The notes below the pieces were generated by a model that had not been told where the DNA came from, made no database searches, and saw only the letters and a list, made by a program, of their open reading frames with translations. Positions 35,291-44,497 of a stretch of 64,000 nt of DNA are shown here, one piece after another. The stretch's first letter is position 1. Each line of letters begins with the position of its first letter. Both the position numbers and the translations under genes were made by a program. The DNA comes from Tethya wilhelma (Eukaryota; Porifera; Demospongiae; Tethyida; Tethyidae). The stretch is taken from positions 12,234,519 through 12,298,518 of the forward strand of contig CAXIPT010000003.1 of assembly GCA_964030475.1 (NCBI GenBank), in the 5' to 3' direction.

Positions 35291-36417
35291 GATGGTACCC
35301 AACTATTCTTCCAGGGAAGAGTATGAGAAGCTGTTTGCAATGGGAGTCACCTTGTAAGTCCCTTCCTGCTGCTGATACTGAGAGGTCAAAGGTCATTGTA
35401 TCCATAATTAGGTATGGTCAAATGACTGCTGGTAGCTACTGTTATATTGGACCACAAGGAATCCTCCACGGAACTACTGTATGTGGTGGTGATGTCATCA
35501 TTACATCATTGTAAATTATGTCATAATGATGTCGTCTCCTATTTTATATAGCTAACAGTATTGAATGCAGGTCGTAAGTACCTTGGCAGTGGGGAGCTGG
35601 GAGGAAAGGTGTTTGTGACGTCTGGTCTAGGGGGGATGAGTGGGGCTCAGGCCAAGGCCTCCATCATCGCTGGCTGTGTGGGAGTCATTGCTGAGGTGGG
35701 TAGCTCATTGAGCAATGTACAGAGAGTATTATGGCAAAAAAAAAATAAAAAGTTCAATTTTTAGCTATTCAACTATTTGGCATTAGTATTCCATGGGCTA
35801 CATTTTCAGGTGAACAAAGATGCTCTCCTAAAGAGGTACAACCAGGGGTGAGTTGGTTCTGTCTTGGGTCTGTGCCTGTAGTGATCGTGTGTCCTCCTAT
35901 TGTGCAGCTGGTTGATGGAGTGGACAGCTGACTTGGACGAGTGCATCCACAAAATGAGGTAAGCTTCCATCAGCTGTGTCCATTTGTCTCTGTGCTGCTG
36001 TGAGGAATACTCTTATCTCTGTTTAGAAAAGCCAAACGAGAAGCCACACCTCTCAGTCTTGGTTACCATGGCAACATTGTCCTCTTATGGTAATTAAGTA
36101 ATTAAATGAAAGTAGAACAATTATTAATGCATATGGACGTTCATGTGAAACTTGCACTACTTCTGTATATACCCTATCTCACCTTTTTTGCCCTCAGGGA
36201 GCGTCTGGTGCAGGAGTACGAACACACTGGAGAGTTGCTCGTTGAGCTAGGCTCCGATCAAACTAGTCTTCATAACCCGTTTGGTGGTGGCTACTACCCC
36301 GTGCAGCTGGAGTTCAGCAAGGCCCAGGAAGTTATGGAGAGTGACCCCCAGAGGTTCAAGGAACTAGTGCAGGAGAGGTAAATGAATCTGCTACTCACAA
36401 TCTTAATTTTAACATTT

Positions 36418-36464
<47 letters not shown>

Positions 36465-37867
36465 TCCTTCCCTGTCTGTGCTGTCCAGTCTCAGACGCCA
36501 GGTGGTGGCCATCAATAAGCTGGCAGCTGTAGGGATGCACTTCTGGGACTATGGCAATGCCTTCCTGCTGGAGGCCCACAGAGCTGGTGGGGGTGGATGT
36601 CTAGATGTGCTGTCTGGGGGGATTAGTTTTGTCTGTGTTTGTTTGTTTTAGGAGCGGCTGTTCAGAAACCAGGAGCAGCTCAAGGAGTGTTTGCTTATCC
36701 CTCCTATGTACAGCATATTATGGGGTGAGCATTGTGTGTGTTTGTGTGTGTGTGTGTGTGCCGACTTCTTATCAATATTTCTCCCTCTATTTATCCAACA
36801 GGGACATTTTCTCACTGGGATTTGGTCCATTTAGATGGGTGTGTACATCCGGTGACCCCTGTGACCTTTCAGTGACCGACAACATTGCACTACAAGTATT
36901 GGAGGAGATAGTGAGCAGAGGAGGTAAGGAAATCACGCTACTGTCATCTTCACGTCATGTTTCATGAGTGGAACCACCTCTGATCTCACCTCTAGTGTCA
37001 GACTCTGTCAAACAGCAGTACGAGGACAACTGCAAGTGGATCAGAGAGGCTGGAAAACATCAGCTAGTAAGGAGTTGGTAAAATTTCAGACTTTATATCA
37101 CAGTTGCTGTGGTAATTCTTTCTTCCCTCGTTGCAAGGTGGTTGGGTCTCAGGCTAGGATTCTCTACTCCAATGAGGAGGGGAGGGTGGCCATCGCACTC
37201 GCCTTCAACAAGGCTGTGGCTGACGGAAGGCTCAAGGTGTGTGTGTGATAGTTATAAATGTGATAGTCATGTGATGTGTGTATTCACAGGGTCCAGTGGT
37301 CCTCAGTAGGGATCATCATGATGTTAGTGGGACTGACAGGTAGTGAAACAAGACTGACCAGTTTAACAGCTGTCAAAATGTGTCCTATTTGTTTCTCCCT
37401 TCAGTCCATTCAGAGAGACGTCAAACATTGAAGATGGGTCGAAATTCTGTGCAGGTAATTTTAAAAATTTCTTCAGTTTCCTTCACCAACCATGACTCCT
37501 CCATGTTGTGCCACAGACATGGCCATACAGAATGTGATTGGTGATTCATTCCGCGGAGCCACCTGGGTCGCCATTCACAATGGGGGCGGAGTGGGATGGT
37601 ACGAGCATGACAGGTCTAATGTGGTTACTGCTGTGAATATAATTATACCTGATTATTACAGGGGTGAAGTGATGAATGGGGGATTTGGTCTGGTGCTGGA
37701 TGGAACAGAGGTATATTGTGTGTGTGTGTGTGTGTGTGTGATCTCATGAATATGCTAATGATCATGACCTCTCCACCCTCTTTCAGGAGGCAGCTGACAA
37801 TGTGAAAATGATGCTATCGTGGGACGTGCTCAATGGGGTATGAAACTCTCTCTCTCTCTCTCTCTCN

Positions 37868-37935
<68 letters not shown>

Positions 37936-38124
37936 TCACTATAATTATTTACCTCTATCTCTCCCTCTCCCCTCTGTGACTAGCTCTCTCGTCGCAGTTG
38001 GTCTGGCCATCCTCTTGCTAAGGAGACCATCTGTGCTGCCATGGCAATGCAGCCTAAGCTCAAGATCACCATCCCTCACGAGGTGCAGAGCTGTGAGATC
38101 CTCAACCAGGTCATACAGAATTGA
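34104..38124 (+). CDS. UROC1: Urocanate hydratase (urocanase)
   Basis: About twenty small exons. They cover MATLTELCAGLPLDPLPPLRP, RYFPAHLHGTLAAEFAAELRDYGHIYMYRF, YPVRCRRAAAIMHMIMNNLDPRVAQ, FPEELVTYGGNGQVLSNWAQF, LVLYSGHPMGLFPS, YGQMTAGSYCYIGPQGILHGT, GRKYLGSGELGGKVFVTSGL, GGMSGAQAKAS, SLGYHGNIVLLWERL, DQTSLHNPFGGGYYPVQL, YGNAFLLEAHRAG, FGPFRWVCTSGDP, DHHDVSGTDSPFRET, FRGATWVAIHNGGGVGWYEH and GFGLVLDGTE. These are the NAD-binding and catalytic segments of urocanase, in order. The enzyme hydrates urocanate to imidazolonepropionate, the step after HAL. The stop is at 38122-38124. The 5' third is duplicated immediately upstream. An N at 37867 sits in a CT/CA microsatellite intron. Confidence 0.93.
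37849..37934. repeat. (CT)n-N-(CA)n compound microsatellite
   Basis: CT repeat, then an N at 37867, then about 65 bp of CA repeat, in the last UROC1 intron. The N marks an unresolved join. Confidence 0.93.
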
Positions 38125-38319
38125 TGAGGGTGTCACTAGGACACTTCAGTCGGTACAACAAACAATGTAATAATTAATCATTTTTGGATGTCATTATACA
38201 TGACATTGTGGGACACACTGAAAGACAGTTATTAATTAACTCAAAGATATCAAAGATTCACTTTGTAACTCAACTCATTAAAAAAAAAATTCAAAGTTTC
38301 CAATTCCAACAGTAGCTGT

Positions 38320-39817
38320 TCAGTTGCCAGTGTTGGTCCACTGGTAGACCCAGGTGTAGGTGGTGACAGTGGTGTTGGCTAGCTGAGGTGAGCTCAACCT
38401 CCCAGTGGTGTCGCTGGCAGAGGGAGGGGGGAAGTCACGAGGACAGCCATCACTGTCCCCCTGGGTCTCCCCACACCTCCACACCAGCTCTAGTGACTTG
38501 GTGAACAGCAGGGGGTCATTCTCAAAGAACTTGTAAGCGGACATTGTCCCATGACCAATCTTAGAAGTGAGTCCGGAATTATCAAAATGATAGATAGATT
38601 CCTCTGTTAAAACAGGGGCGTAGGAAGCGGGGGGGCAAGGGGGGCTCGAGCCCCCCTTGTCAAAAATCAGTGGGGGCTGAGCCCCCCTTGTAAATGTTAC
38701 AAATATTTGGTAAGGATCGTCTTATCTCGAGTGCCAAATACAAATTTACAGCTAAGTTGCAAGAGTCCAGATCGATTTTTGACAAGTCAAAGTTCACCTA
38801 GCTATTATTGTGCTAAAAAAGAACTTTTCTAACATTAATAAGCGGGGCTAGTGTTTGAGATCGGTATTACCGTAAGTTTGCGCGTGCGTGGCACCGGAAG
38901 GGGGCGTGTAAGGGGTGGAGCAGGAAGAGGTGGGGCTAGTTCAGCCCCCCTATCCCAAAACATCTTCCTACGCCACTGTTAAAATAGTAGGCCGAGAGGA
39001 AGAAATCTTCTGTTCCTGAGGAGAGCCATTTTGTGTCTGTCTCTCCATCGATGTGAGCTCTGAAACAAGCTTCAAGATAGTTGAAGTCGGAGCTATTGGC
39101 AGCCAGGGTGACCTGATAGAGAGCACCTGCTGAGCTGCTCACATTAGCAAGAGTGAGGAATTGCTTTGGTGCGAGGTTGACACCAACGTTCTTGTAGAGA
39201 TAGAGCCGTGTGGTAGGAGGTAGGATGAGGTCACCCATGACCATGGGGTAGTTGTAAACCCCTCGAATGATGTACCAGAAAGTTCCTCCATTTGGATGGG
39301 TGGCTGTCACCTTGACGGACTTTGAGAAGGGGATCCTGTAAGTGTTGTGGATGCCACCATCTGCTGCGTGTGCAATCCTCTTTGTGCCCCAGGGTACGTA
39401 TTGTACCTCATCTTTCTCACCAGGTCCAATGCCATGGCCCAGCAGGAGTTGGAAGTCAATACTGGCTGTGGTCTCACCATCAATGTAGATACAAATGGTG
39501 GTGTTCTCATTCATTGCACCTTTACCTGGAGAGGATAAATGTAGAATTATTATATCTGGTGACTTTATAAAGTTCTCAGTGAATTTCTTTCACTCGTATC
39601 TTGCAGTATTGATGCTTTATATACCTGTGAACCACTGCTCTGTGATGACTCCAGGCTGGGGCTTGGAGGAATCAGACTGGTAGAGAGTCTTCTCCTGACC
39701 AGCAGTCAGCTTCCCTCCTTTGATGGCTGAAGCGAAACTCTGCATTTTTGAAGTCACTGGAACTTGAGCCCAGCTCACAGAGGAGAGCAGGCACAGGATA
39801 GTCACAGCTGCAAGCAT
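38320..39817 (-). pseudogene. Secreted DUF2961/GH172-type protein, disrupted paralogue
   Basis: Closely similar to the gene at 40078-41324. It starts MLAAVTILCLLSSVSWAQ (signal peptide) at 39817 and continues ICIYIDGETTASIDFQLLLGHGIG, NTYRIPFSKSVKVTATHPNG, WYIIRGVYNYP, RAHIDGETDTKWLSSGTEDFFLSAYYFN. At 38613-38978 a transposon-like element interrupts the frame. Next to it an extra GATA makes a 4-base insertion relative to the paralogue. The remaining C-terminal part (MSAYKFFENDPLLFTKSLELVW... to stop 38320) is intact but in another frame. Unless the element is spliced out with compensation, the product is truncated. Confidence 0.8.
38613..38978. mobile_element. hAT-like MITE inserted in a GH172-type gene
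   Basis: The left end CAGGGGCGTAGGAAG and right end CTTCCTACGCCACTG are inverted repeats with one mismatch, flanked by TTAAAA on both sides. CTGTTAAAA is also possible, because the element ends in CTG. The CAGNGGCG terminus is typical of hAT-type elements, whose usual 8-bp duplication is not clearly met here. The paralogue lacks the insert, giving a clean empty-site comparison. Confidence 0.82.
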
Positions 39818-40077
39818 CTTTGTACACTAGCAATAATAATTAATTTTATGCTTGCATCAAAAGTGGGTGGACCTGTTACTGTGCAAGGTGCACGTGACAT
39901 TGACTGTGATAGAACTGATGCAGCAAAAACATAATCATTTTTGGATGTTATCATTCATGTCATTATGGGACACACTGAAAGACAATTATTAATTTACTCA
40001 AAGATATCAAAGATTCACTTTGTAACTCAACTCATTTAAAAAATTTTTTCAAAGTTTCCAATTCCAACAGTAGCTGT

Positions 40078-41324
40078 TCAGTTGCCAGTGTTAGTCCACT
40101 GGTAGACCCAGGTATAGGTGGTGACAGTGGTGTTGGCTAGCTGAGGTGAGGTCAACCTCCCAGTGGTCTCACTGGCAGAGGGAGGGGGGAAGTCACGAGG
40201 ACAGCCATCACTGTCCCCCTGGGTCTCCCCACACCTCCATACCAGCTCTAGTGACTTGGTGAACAGCAGGGGGTCATTCTCAAAGAACTTGTAAGCAGAC
40301 ATTGTCCCAGGACCAACCTTAGAAGTGAGTCCGGAATTATCAAAGTGATAGATTCCTCTGTTGAAGTAGTAGGCCGAGAGGAAGAAATCTTCCGTTCCTG
40401 AGGAGAGCCATTTTGTATCTGTCTCTCCATCAATGTGAGCTCTGAAACAAGCTTCAAGATAGTTGAAGTCAGAGCTGGTGGCAGCCAGGGTGACCTGGTA
40501 GAGAGCACCTGCTGAGCTGCTCACGTTAGCGAGAGTGAGGAACTGCTTTGGTGTGAGGGTGACGCCAACGTTCTTGTAGAGATAGAGCCGTGTGGTAGGA
40601 GGTAGGATGAGGTCACCCATGACCACTGGGTAGTTGTACACCCCTCTAATGATGTACCAGAATGCCCCTCCATTTGGATGGGTGGCTGTCACCTTGACGG
40701 ACTTTGAGAAGGGGATCCTGTAAGTGTTGTGGATGCCACCATCTGCTGCGTGTGCAATCCTCTTTGTGCCCCAGGGTACATATTGTACCTCATCTTTCTC
40801 AGTTGATCCGATACCATGGCCCAGCAGGAGTTGGAAGTCAATACTGGCTGTGGTCTCACCATCAATGTAGATACGAATTGTAGTCTCCTCATTCATTGCA
40901 CCACCCCCTGCAGAGAAATAGAATCATTCTGTGACCACAGGAAGAGTTTGCAATGGAACACAAATTAATTCACTGAGATCTGTATCCAGTATTTTGAATT
41001 GAATTAAATTGATTTTATAACAAAAAAGGGTCACACATCAGTGTCAGGTTGCATGAATAATTATTTCATTCACCCACTGGCGGCTCTTCATATCTTGCAG
41101 TATTGATGCTTTATTAAGTTTATATATATACCTGTGAACCACTGCTCTGTGATGACTCCAGGCTGGGGCTTGGACGAGTCAGTCTGGTAGAGAGTCTTCT
41201 CCTGACCACCAGTCAGCTTCCCTCCTTTGATGGCTGAAGCAAAACTCTGCATTTTTGAAGTCACTGGAACTTGAGCCCAGCTCACGGAGGAGAGCAGGCA
41301 CAGGATAGTCACAGCTGCAAGCAT
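40078..41324 (-). CDS. Secreted DUF2961 / glycoside hydrolase family 172-type protein, 340 aa
   Basis: Two exons (41324-41132, 40907-40078) give 1023 nt. The signal peptide MLAAVTILCLLSSVSWA is followed by the DUF2961 core. Visible motifs are IRIYIDGETTASIDFQLLLGHG, MYPWGT-like VQYVPWGTKR, IPFSKSVKVTATHPNG, WYIIRGVYNYPVV, LYQVTLAATSS, FRAHIDGETDTKWLSSGTEDFFLSAYYF and YKFFENDPLLFTKSLELVWRCGE. GTED with its acidic residue is the most conserved motif of the family. Characterised bacterial GH172 enzymes act on fructofuranoside or arabinofuranoside linkages; the animal substrate is unknown. The family is mainly microbial, so transfer from bacteria is possible. Head-to-head with NME7. Confidence 0.82.
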
Positions 41325-41597
41325 CTTTAAAGCTTTGTAGACCAGCAATATAGCAACAAAAGTGGGTGGACCTGCTGTTGTGCAAAGTGCACGTGATATT
41401 GACTTGAATCACGTGAGAAACACGTGTTTAAATTGCCTGGCAACCGTTGAGCGGGAACAACCGAACTGCTGTCTCTTTGATGTTGTATGCAGCCAGTCTT
41501 TGAAGCCTGCGACTTGCTAAGAGGGAAAAAGAGATTCCAAAGAGACCATTTCCATCTGAAGAAGGGTGTGTGAGCGTTTGAAAGGAGTGCAGCAACC
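41325..41597. promoter_or_regulatory. Shared 5' region of the GH172-type/NME7 divergent pair (273 bp)
   Basis: DNA between the two start codons. It contains CACGTGATATTGACTTGAATCACGTGAGAAACACGTG, that is three CACGTG/CACGTGA E-box palindromes within about 40 bp (about 41390-41430). No TATA box seen. Confidence 0.6.
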
Positions 41598-42719
41598 ATG
41601 GATGAGAGATTTGCCTTCATTGCTGAGTGGTATGACCCCAATGCCTCTCTCATTAGGAGATATCAGCTGCACTACTACTCCGTGGACTCCACCATTGAGA
41701 TGTATGACTTCAAGAACAGACGCATGTTTTTGAAACGATCGAAATGCGACCACGTCAAGTTGAAAGATCTGTTCATTGGAGCAATCCTCAACATCCACTC
41801 TCGGCAGCTCAAGATTGTTGAATTTGGTGACGAATTCACAACCAAGAAACTCAAAACAAAGAAGGAGAAAACACTAGCTATCATAAAACCTGACTGTGTC
41901 GAGAAAACAGGCGAAATATTTGATCGGGTCACATCCGAAGGGTTTGTTCTTTGCCAAGCGAAAATGGTCCAACTTTCAGTAAAAGAAGCAATGGAGTTTT
42001 ACGCTGAGCACCAAGGGAAGCCATTCTTCGATGGACTAGTCAGTTTCATGACAGAAGGTCCAATTGTAGCGTTTGAAATAGCAGGGGAGAGTGCCATAGA
42101 GAGGTGGAGGGAGATATTGGGGCCAACTAATCCAGCGGACGCCAGGAAGGCTGCACCTAACTCCCTCCGAGCTCAATTTGGAAGTGCTAATCCTCGCAAT
42201 GCTTGTCACGGCTCTGATTCTGAATCGTCCGCTAAAAGAGAAGCAGAGTTCTTTTTCGGTGCTAAAAGTCATCGCAAGAACACCGCCAAATTTGAGAACT
42301 GCACTCTAGCCATCATCAAACCTCACGCAGTGTTGGAGGGACTGAGTGGAAGAATCATCTCAGAGATCACCTCCTCCGGGAGCCTGGGGATATCGGCACT
42401 CCAGCTCCACTACATGGAGAAGGCCAATGCAGAGGAGTTCTATGAGGTCTACAAAGGTGTCGTCAGTGAGTACAGCAGCATGGTGGAGGAACTCACATCA
42501 GGGCCATGTATCGCCATGGAGATAAGTGGAGACAACGCACACGGAGTCTTCAGAGAGTCTGTGGGACCAGCCGATCCTGAAATAGCCAGACATCTCCGAC
42601 CTCACACGCTGAGGGCAAAGTACGGACAGGATAAAATTAGAAATGCTGTTCACTGTACGGACCTCCCAGATGATGCCATTTTAGAGGTGGAGTACTTCTT
42701 CAAGATATTAGACGCCTAA
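41598..42719 (+). CDS. NME7: Nucleoside diphosphate kinase 7 (DM10 plus two NDK domains), intronless
   Basis: A single open frame of 373 aa, close to the human length. Residues 1-90 form the DM10 domain (FIAEWYDPNASLIRRYQLHYY). The first NDK domain follows (KTLAIIKPDCVEKTGEIF... RNACHGSDSESSAKREAEFFF). The second is TLAIIKPHAVLEGLSGRIISEI... RNAVHCTDLPDDAILEVEYFF. Both domains keep the active-site His in RNA(C/V)H. NME7 is an axonemal and gamma-tubulin-ring-associated protein. Having no introns is unusual among these intron-rich neighbours. Confidence 0.96.
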   Translation: MDERFAFIAEWYDPNASLIRRYQLHYYSVDSTIEMYDFKNRRMFLKRSKCDHVKLKDLFIGAILNIHSRQLKIVEFGDEFTTKKLKTKKEKTLAIIKPDCVEKTGEIFDRVTSEGFVLCQAKMVQLSVKEAMEFYAEHQGKPFFDGLVSFMTEGPIVAFEIAGESAIERWREILGPTNPADARKAAPNSLRAQFGSANPRNACHGSDSESSAKREAEFFFGAKSHRKNTAKFENCTLAIIKPHAVLEGLSGRIISEITSSGSLGISALQLHYMEKANAEEFYEVYKGVVSEYSSMVEELTSGPCIAMEISGDNAHGVFRESVGPADPEIARHLRPHTLRAKYGQDKIRNAVHCTDLPDDAILEVEYFFKILDA

Positions 42720-42904
42720 ATTTATACTAACACATTTTAGCAATGATTGTATCAATACTCTCACTTCATACATACATACAAACGTACGCACATGTGCAAG
42801 TTATGGTTTACTCCAACTATTATCTATTCGTGGTTTCCTTTTATAAACTACATTATCAAAAAAGTAATGATTTTTTGTTGAGATATGTACCAACTCATTT
42901 ATAT

Positions 42905-42942
<38 letters not shown>

Positions 42943-43072
42943 ACACAATACACGACCTGTAGTGCACAGACAAGTGAACAGTGTCAATAGATGTTCAAAA
43001 CAGAGAAAGGAATTAACACACACAAAAAGAAACTCTTTATGTCAGTGAAAGAAACTTGAATAATTGGATGAG

Positions 43073-43107
<35 letters not shown>

Positions 43108-43203
43108 AAGAGGATGCATCAAAATTGACTCAATATATCCACAAATTTGACTAGAAAAGAGCCATAAAAATCACCTTTAAAAAGAGAACTAACAGAAGAA
43201 GAA
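42720..43203. other. Intergenic with CA and GA microsatellites
   Basis: The space between the convergent stops of NME7 and TMEM243. It contains a CA tract (42905-42940) and a GA tract (43075-43105). No gene seen. Confidence 0.7.
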
Positions 43204-43609
43204 TCAAAAGGAGCTAGTGGTGGGAGAGGGGGTGGGGTTTTCTGGCACACCAGTGAAACCAACTTGTAGGAAGTAGAGATTAGCACAAACGCACAGCAAC
43301 ATAGTCACAATGGCATTGTAGATGAGCATGTATCTGAACTTGGGCTCCAGTTCACCACGCCTGTACCAGTAGGCCTAGACCACATGTGTGTGTGTCCATG
43401 GTAATACTTGTTGATCTGCATAAATATGACTGTTTTATGTAACGTACCACTAAGACCTGTGGTATCAGTAAGAGTATGATGATCACACAGAGGGCTATGT
43501 CCACCCCATACACACAGAAGGTCTGGTCATGCATGTAGAGACGTCTGCACTTTCTGTGTCCTAGTAGAATACTTGAGAGTAAGGCCATCACACACGTCAG
43601 CTACAGCAT

Positions 43610-43643
<34 letters not shown>

Positions 43644-44278
43644 CAAGTCATATTAATGTTCAACTCTAATTCACAGCTAATGAAATTAACAGCAGAGGTG
43701 GATAAACAGAATTAAGCTACTAATTAGGAGACCACAGAAAACCTGTGAAGTTGCCCACTGCATGCTAAACACTTTTGAGATTTTTTGTAGCTAAGATAAA
43801 GTAATGTTTTGTTGACTTACTCCAACAAAAATAGCTGTTATAAAGGCCAGTGCAAGGTTGAAGACTTTGTCCTGAATGAATGTGAGTGCGTGGGATCAGA
43901 TAAGAATAACATGTAAATTTTACCCAATCTACCAAAACAAATGAGTACTTCAGTTTATTCAGTTAAAATCAACAGTGACTCCAATCTGCTGATGGACATA
44001 TTAATTTGTATGCCTTTGGTGGGCTGTATTGTGCAATCTAACATCACATGTCCAATGTTTGTACTGTGGAACAAAACACAGTATCAAAGTATGTCCAGGA
44101 CATGTACCTACAATCTCCTTATGTATTCCAACTTAGACTAGTCCAAATCTATCAGAAGATCATTGTACACCGTACAAAATAGATCAGTCTGGCTGCCAGC
44201 TTGGTCAAACTTTCACAAAAAAATTATCTGCATTTCACTCACTCTTCTCCGCGTCTCTCCGAACAGCGGCTGGTCCAT
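43204..44278 (-). CDS. TMEM243: TMEM243-like small membrane protein, about 134 aa
   Basis: Four exons: 44278-44243 (MDQPLFGETRRR), about 43873-43823 (DKVFNLALAFITAIFVG), about 43600-43448 (LTCVMALLSSILLGHRKCRRLYMH...) and about 43377-43204 (AYWYRRGELEPKFRYMLIYNAIVTMLLCVCANLYFLQVGF, stop at 43206-43204). The RPLFGET start, YWYR(Q/R)G(D/E)LEPKFR and LCICANLYF motifs match vertebrate TMEM243. Four hydrophobic segments are visible. Its molecular role is poorly known. The stretch after the last membrane segment (PENPTPSPTTSSF) is an extension absent from the human protein as I recall it. Confidence 0.87.
43617..43641. repeat. (TG)n microsatellite
   Basis: Short TG repeat next to a TMEM243 exon. 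Confidence 0.9.
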
Positions 44279-44497
44279 GACTGCTCTATCGCTCAGAGGA
44301 TGTTTCGATCACCTATTGCCTCGCTGAGATCCTTCGCAAGTCAAGCACAGATTGATCTCGCCGTCATTGGTGGATGTTTTTCGCCGCTAGCTTTCACAGC
44401 AATAAGAGTGCTTTGCTGGCATTTTGTATCATGTGACTTCAATAGGTTTATATGGGCGTGGTCTCTCAATTTGCATCCGGTCTGAATGAATAGAGGC
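44279..44497. promoter_or_regulatory. Shared 5' region of the TMEM243/SUCLG2 divergent pair (219 bp)
   Basis: The only DNA between the two start codons. It also contains a possible orphan exon (44300-44369). No TATA box seen. Confidence 0.55.
44300..44369 (+). other. Possible orphan first exon with mitochondrial-type presequence
   Basis: ATG-initiated text MFRSPIASLRSFASQAQIDLAVI ends in phase 1 at a GT (GTGGATG). It looks like a cleavable mitochondrial presequence followed by the first beta strand of an FAD/NAD-binding fold, as in dihydrolipoamide dehydrogenase. The next SUCLG2 exon is phase 0, so it is not a simple alternative start for SUCLG2. No matching downstream exon was found. Confidence 0.25.

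Noticed and set aside
38936..39514. A complete short GH172 protein ending SGVGRCFGIGGLN
   Set aside because: The last residues are read from the inserted transposon, so it is a truncated product.
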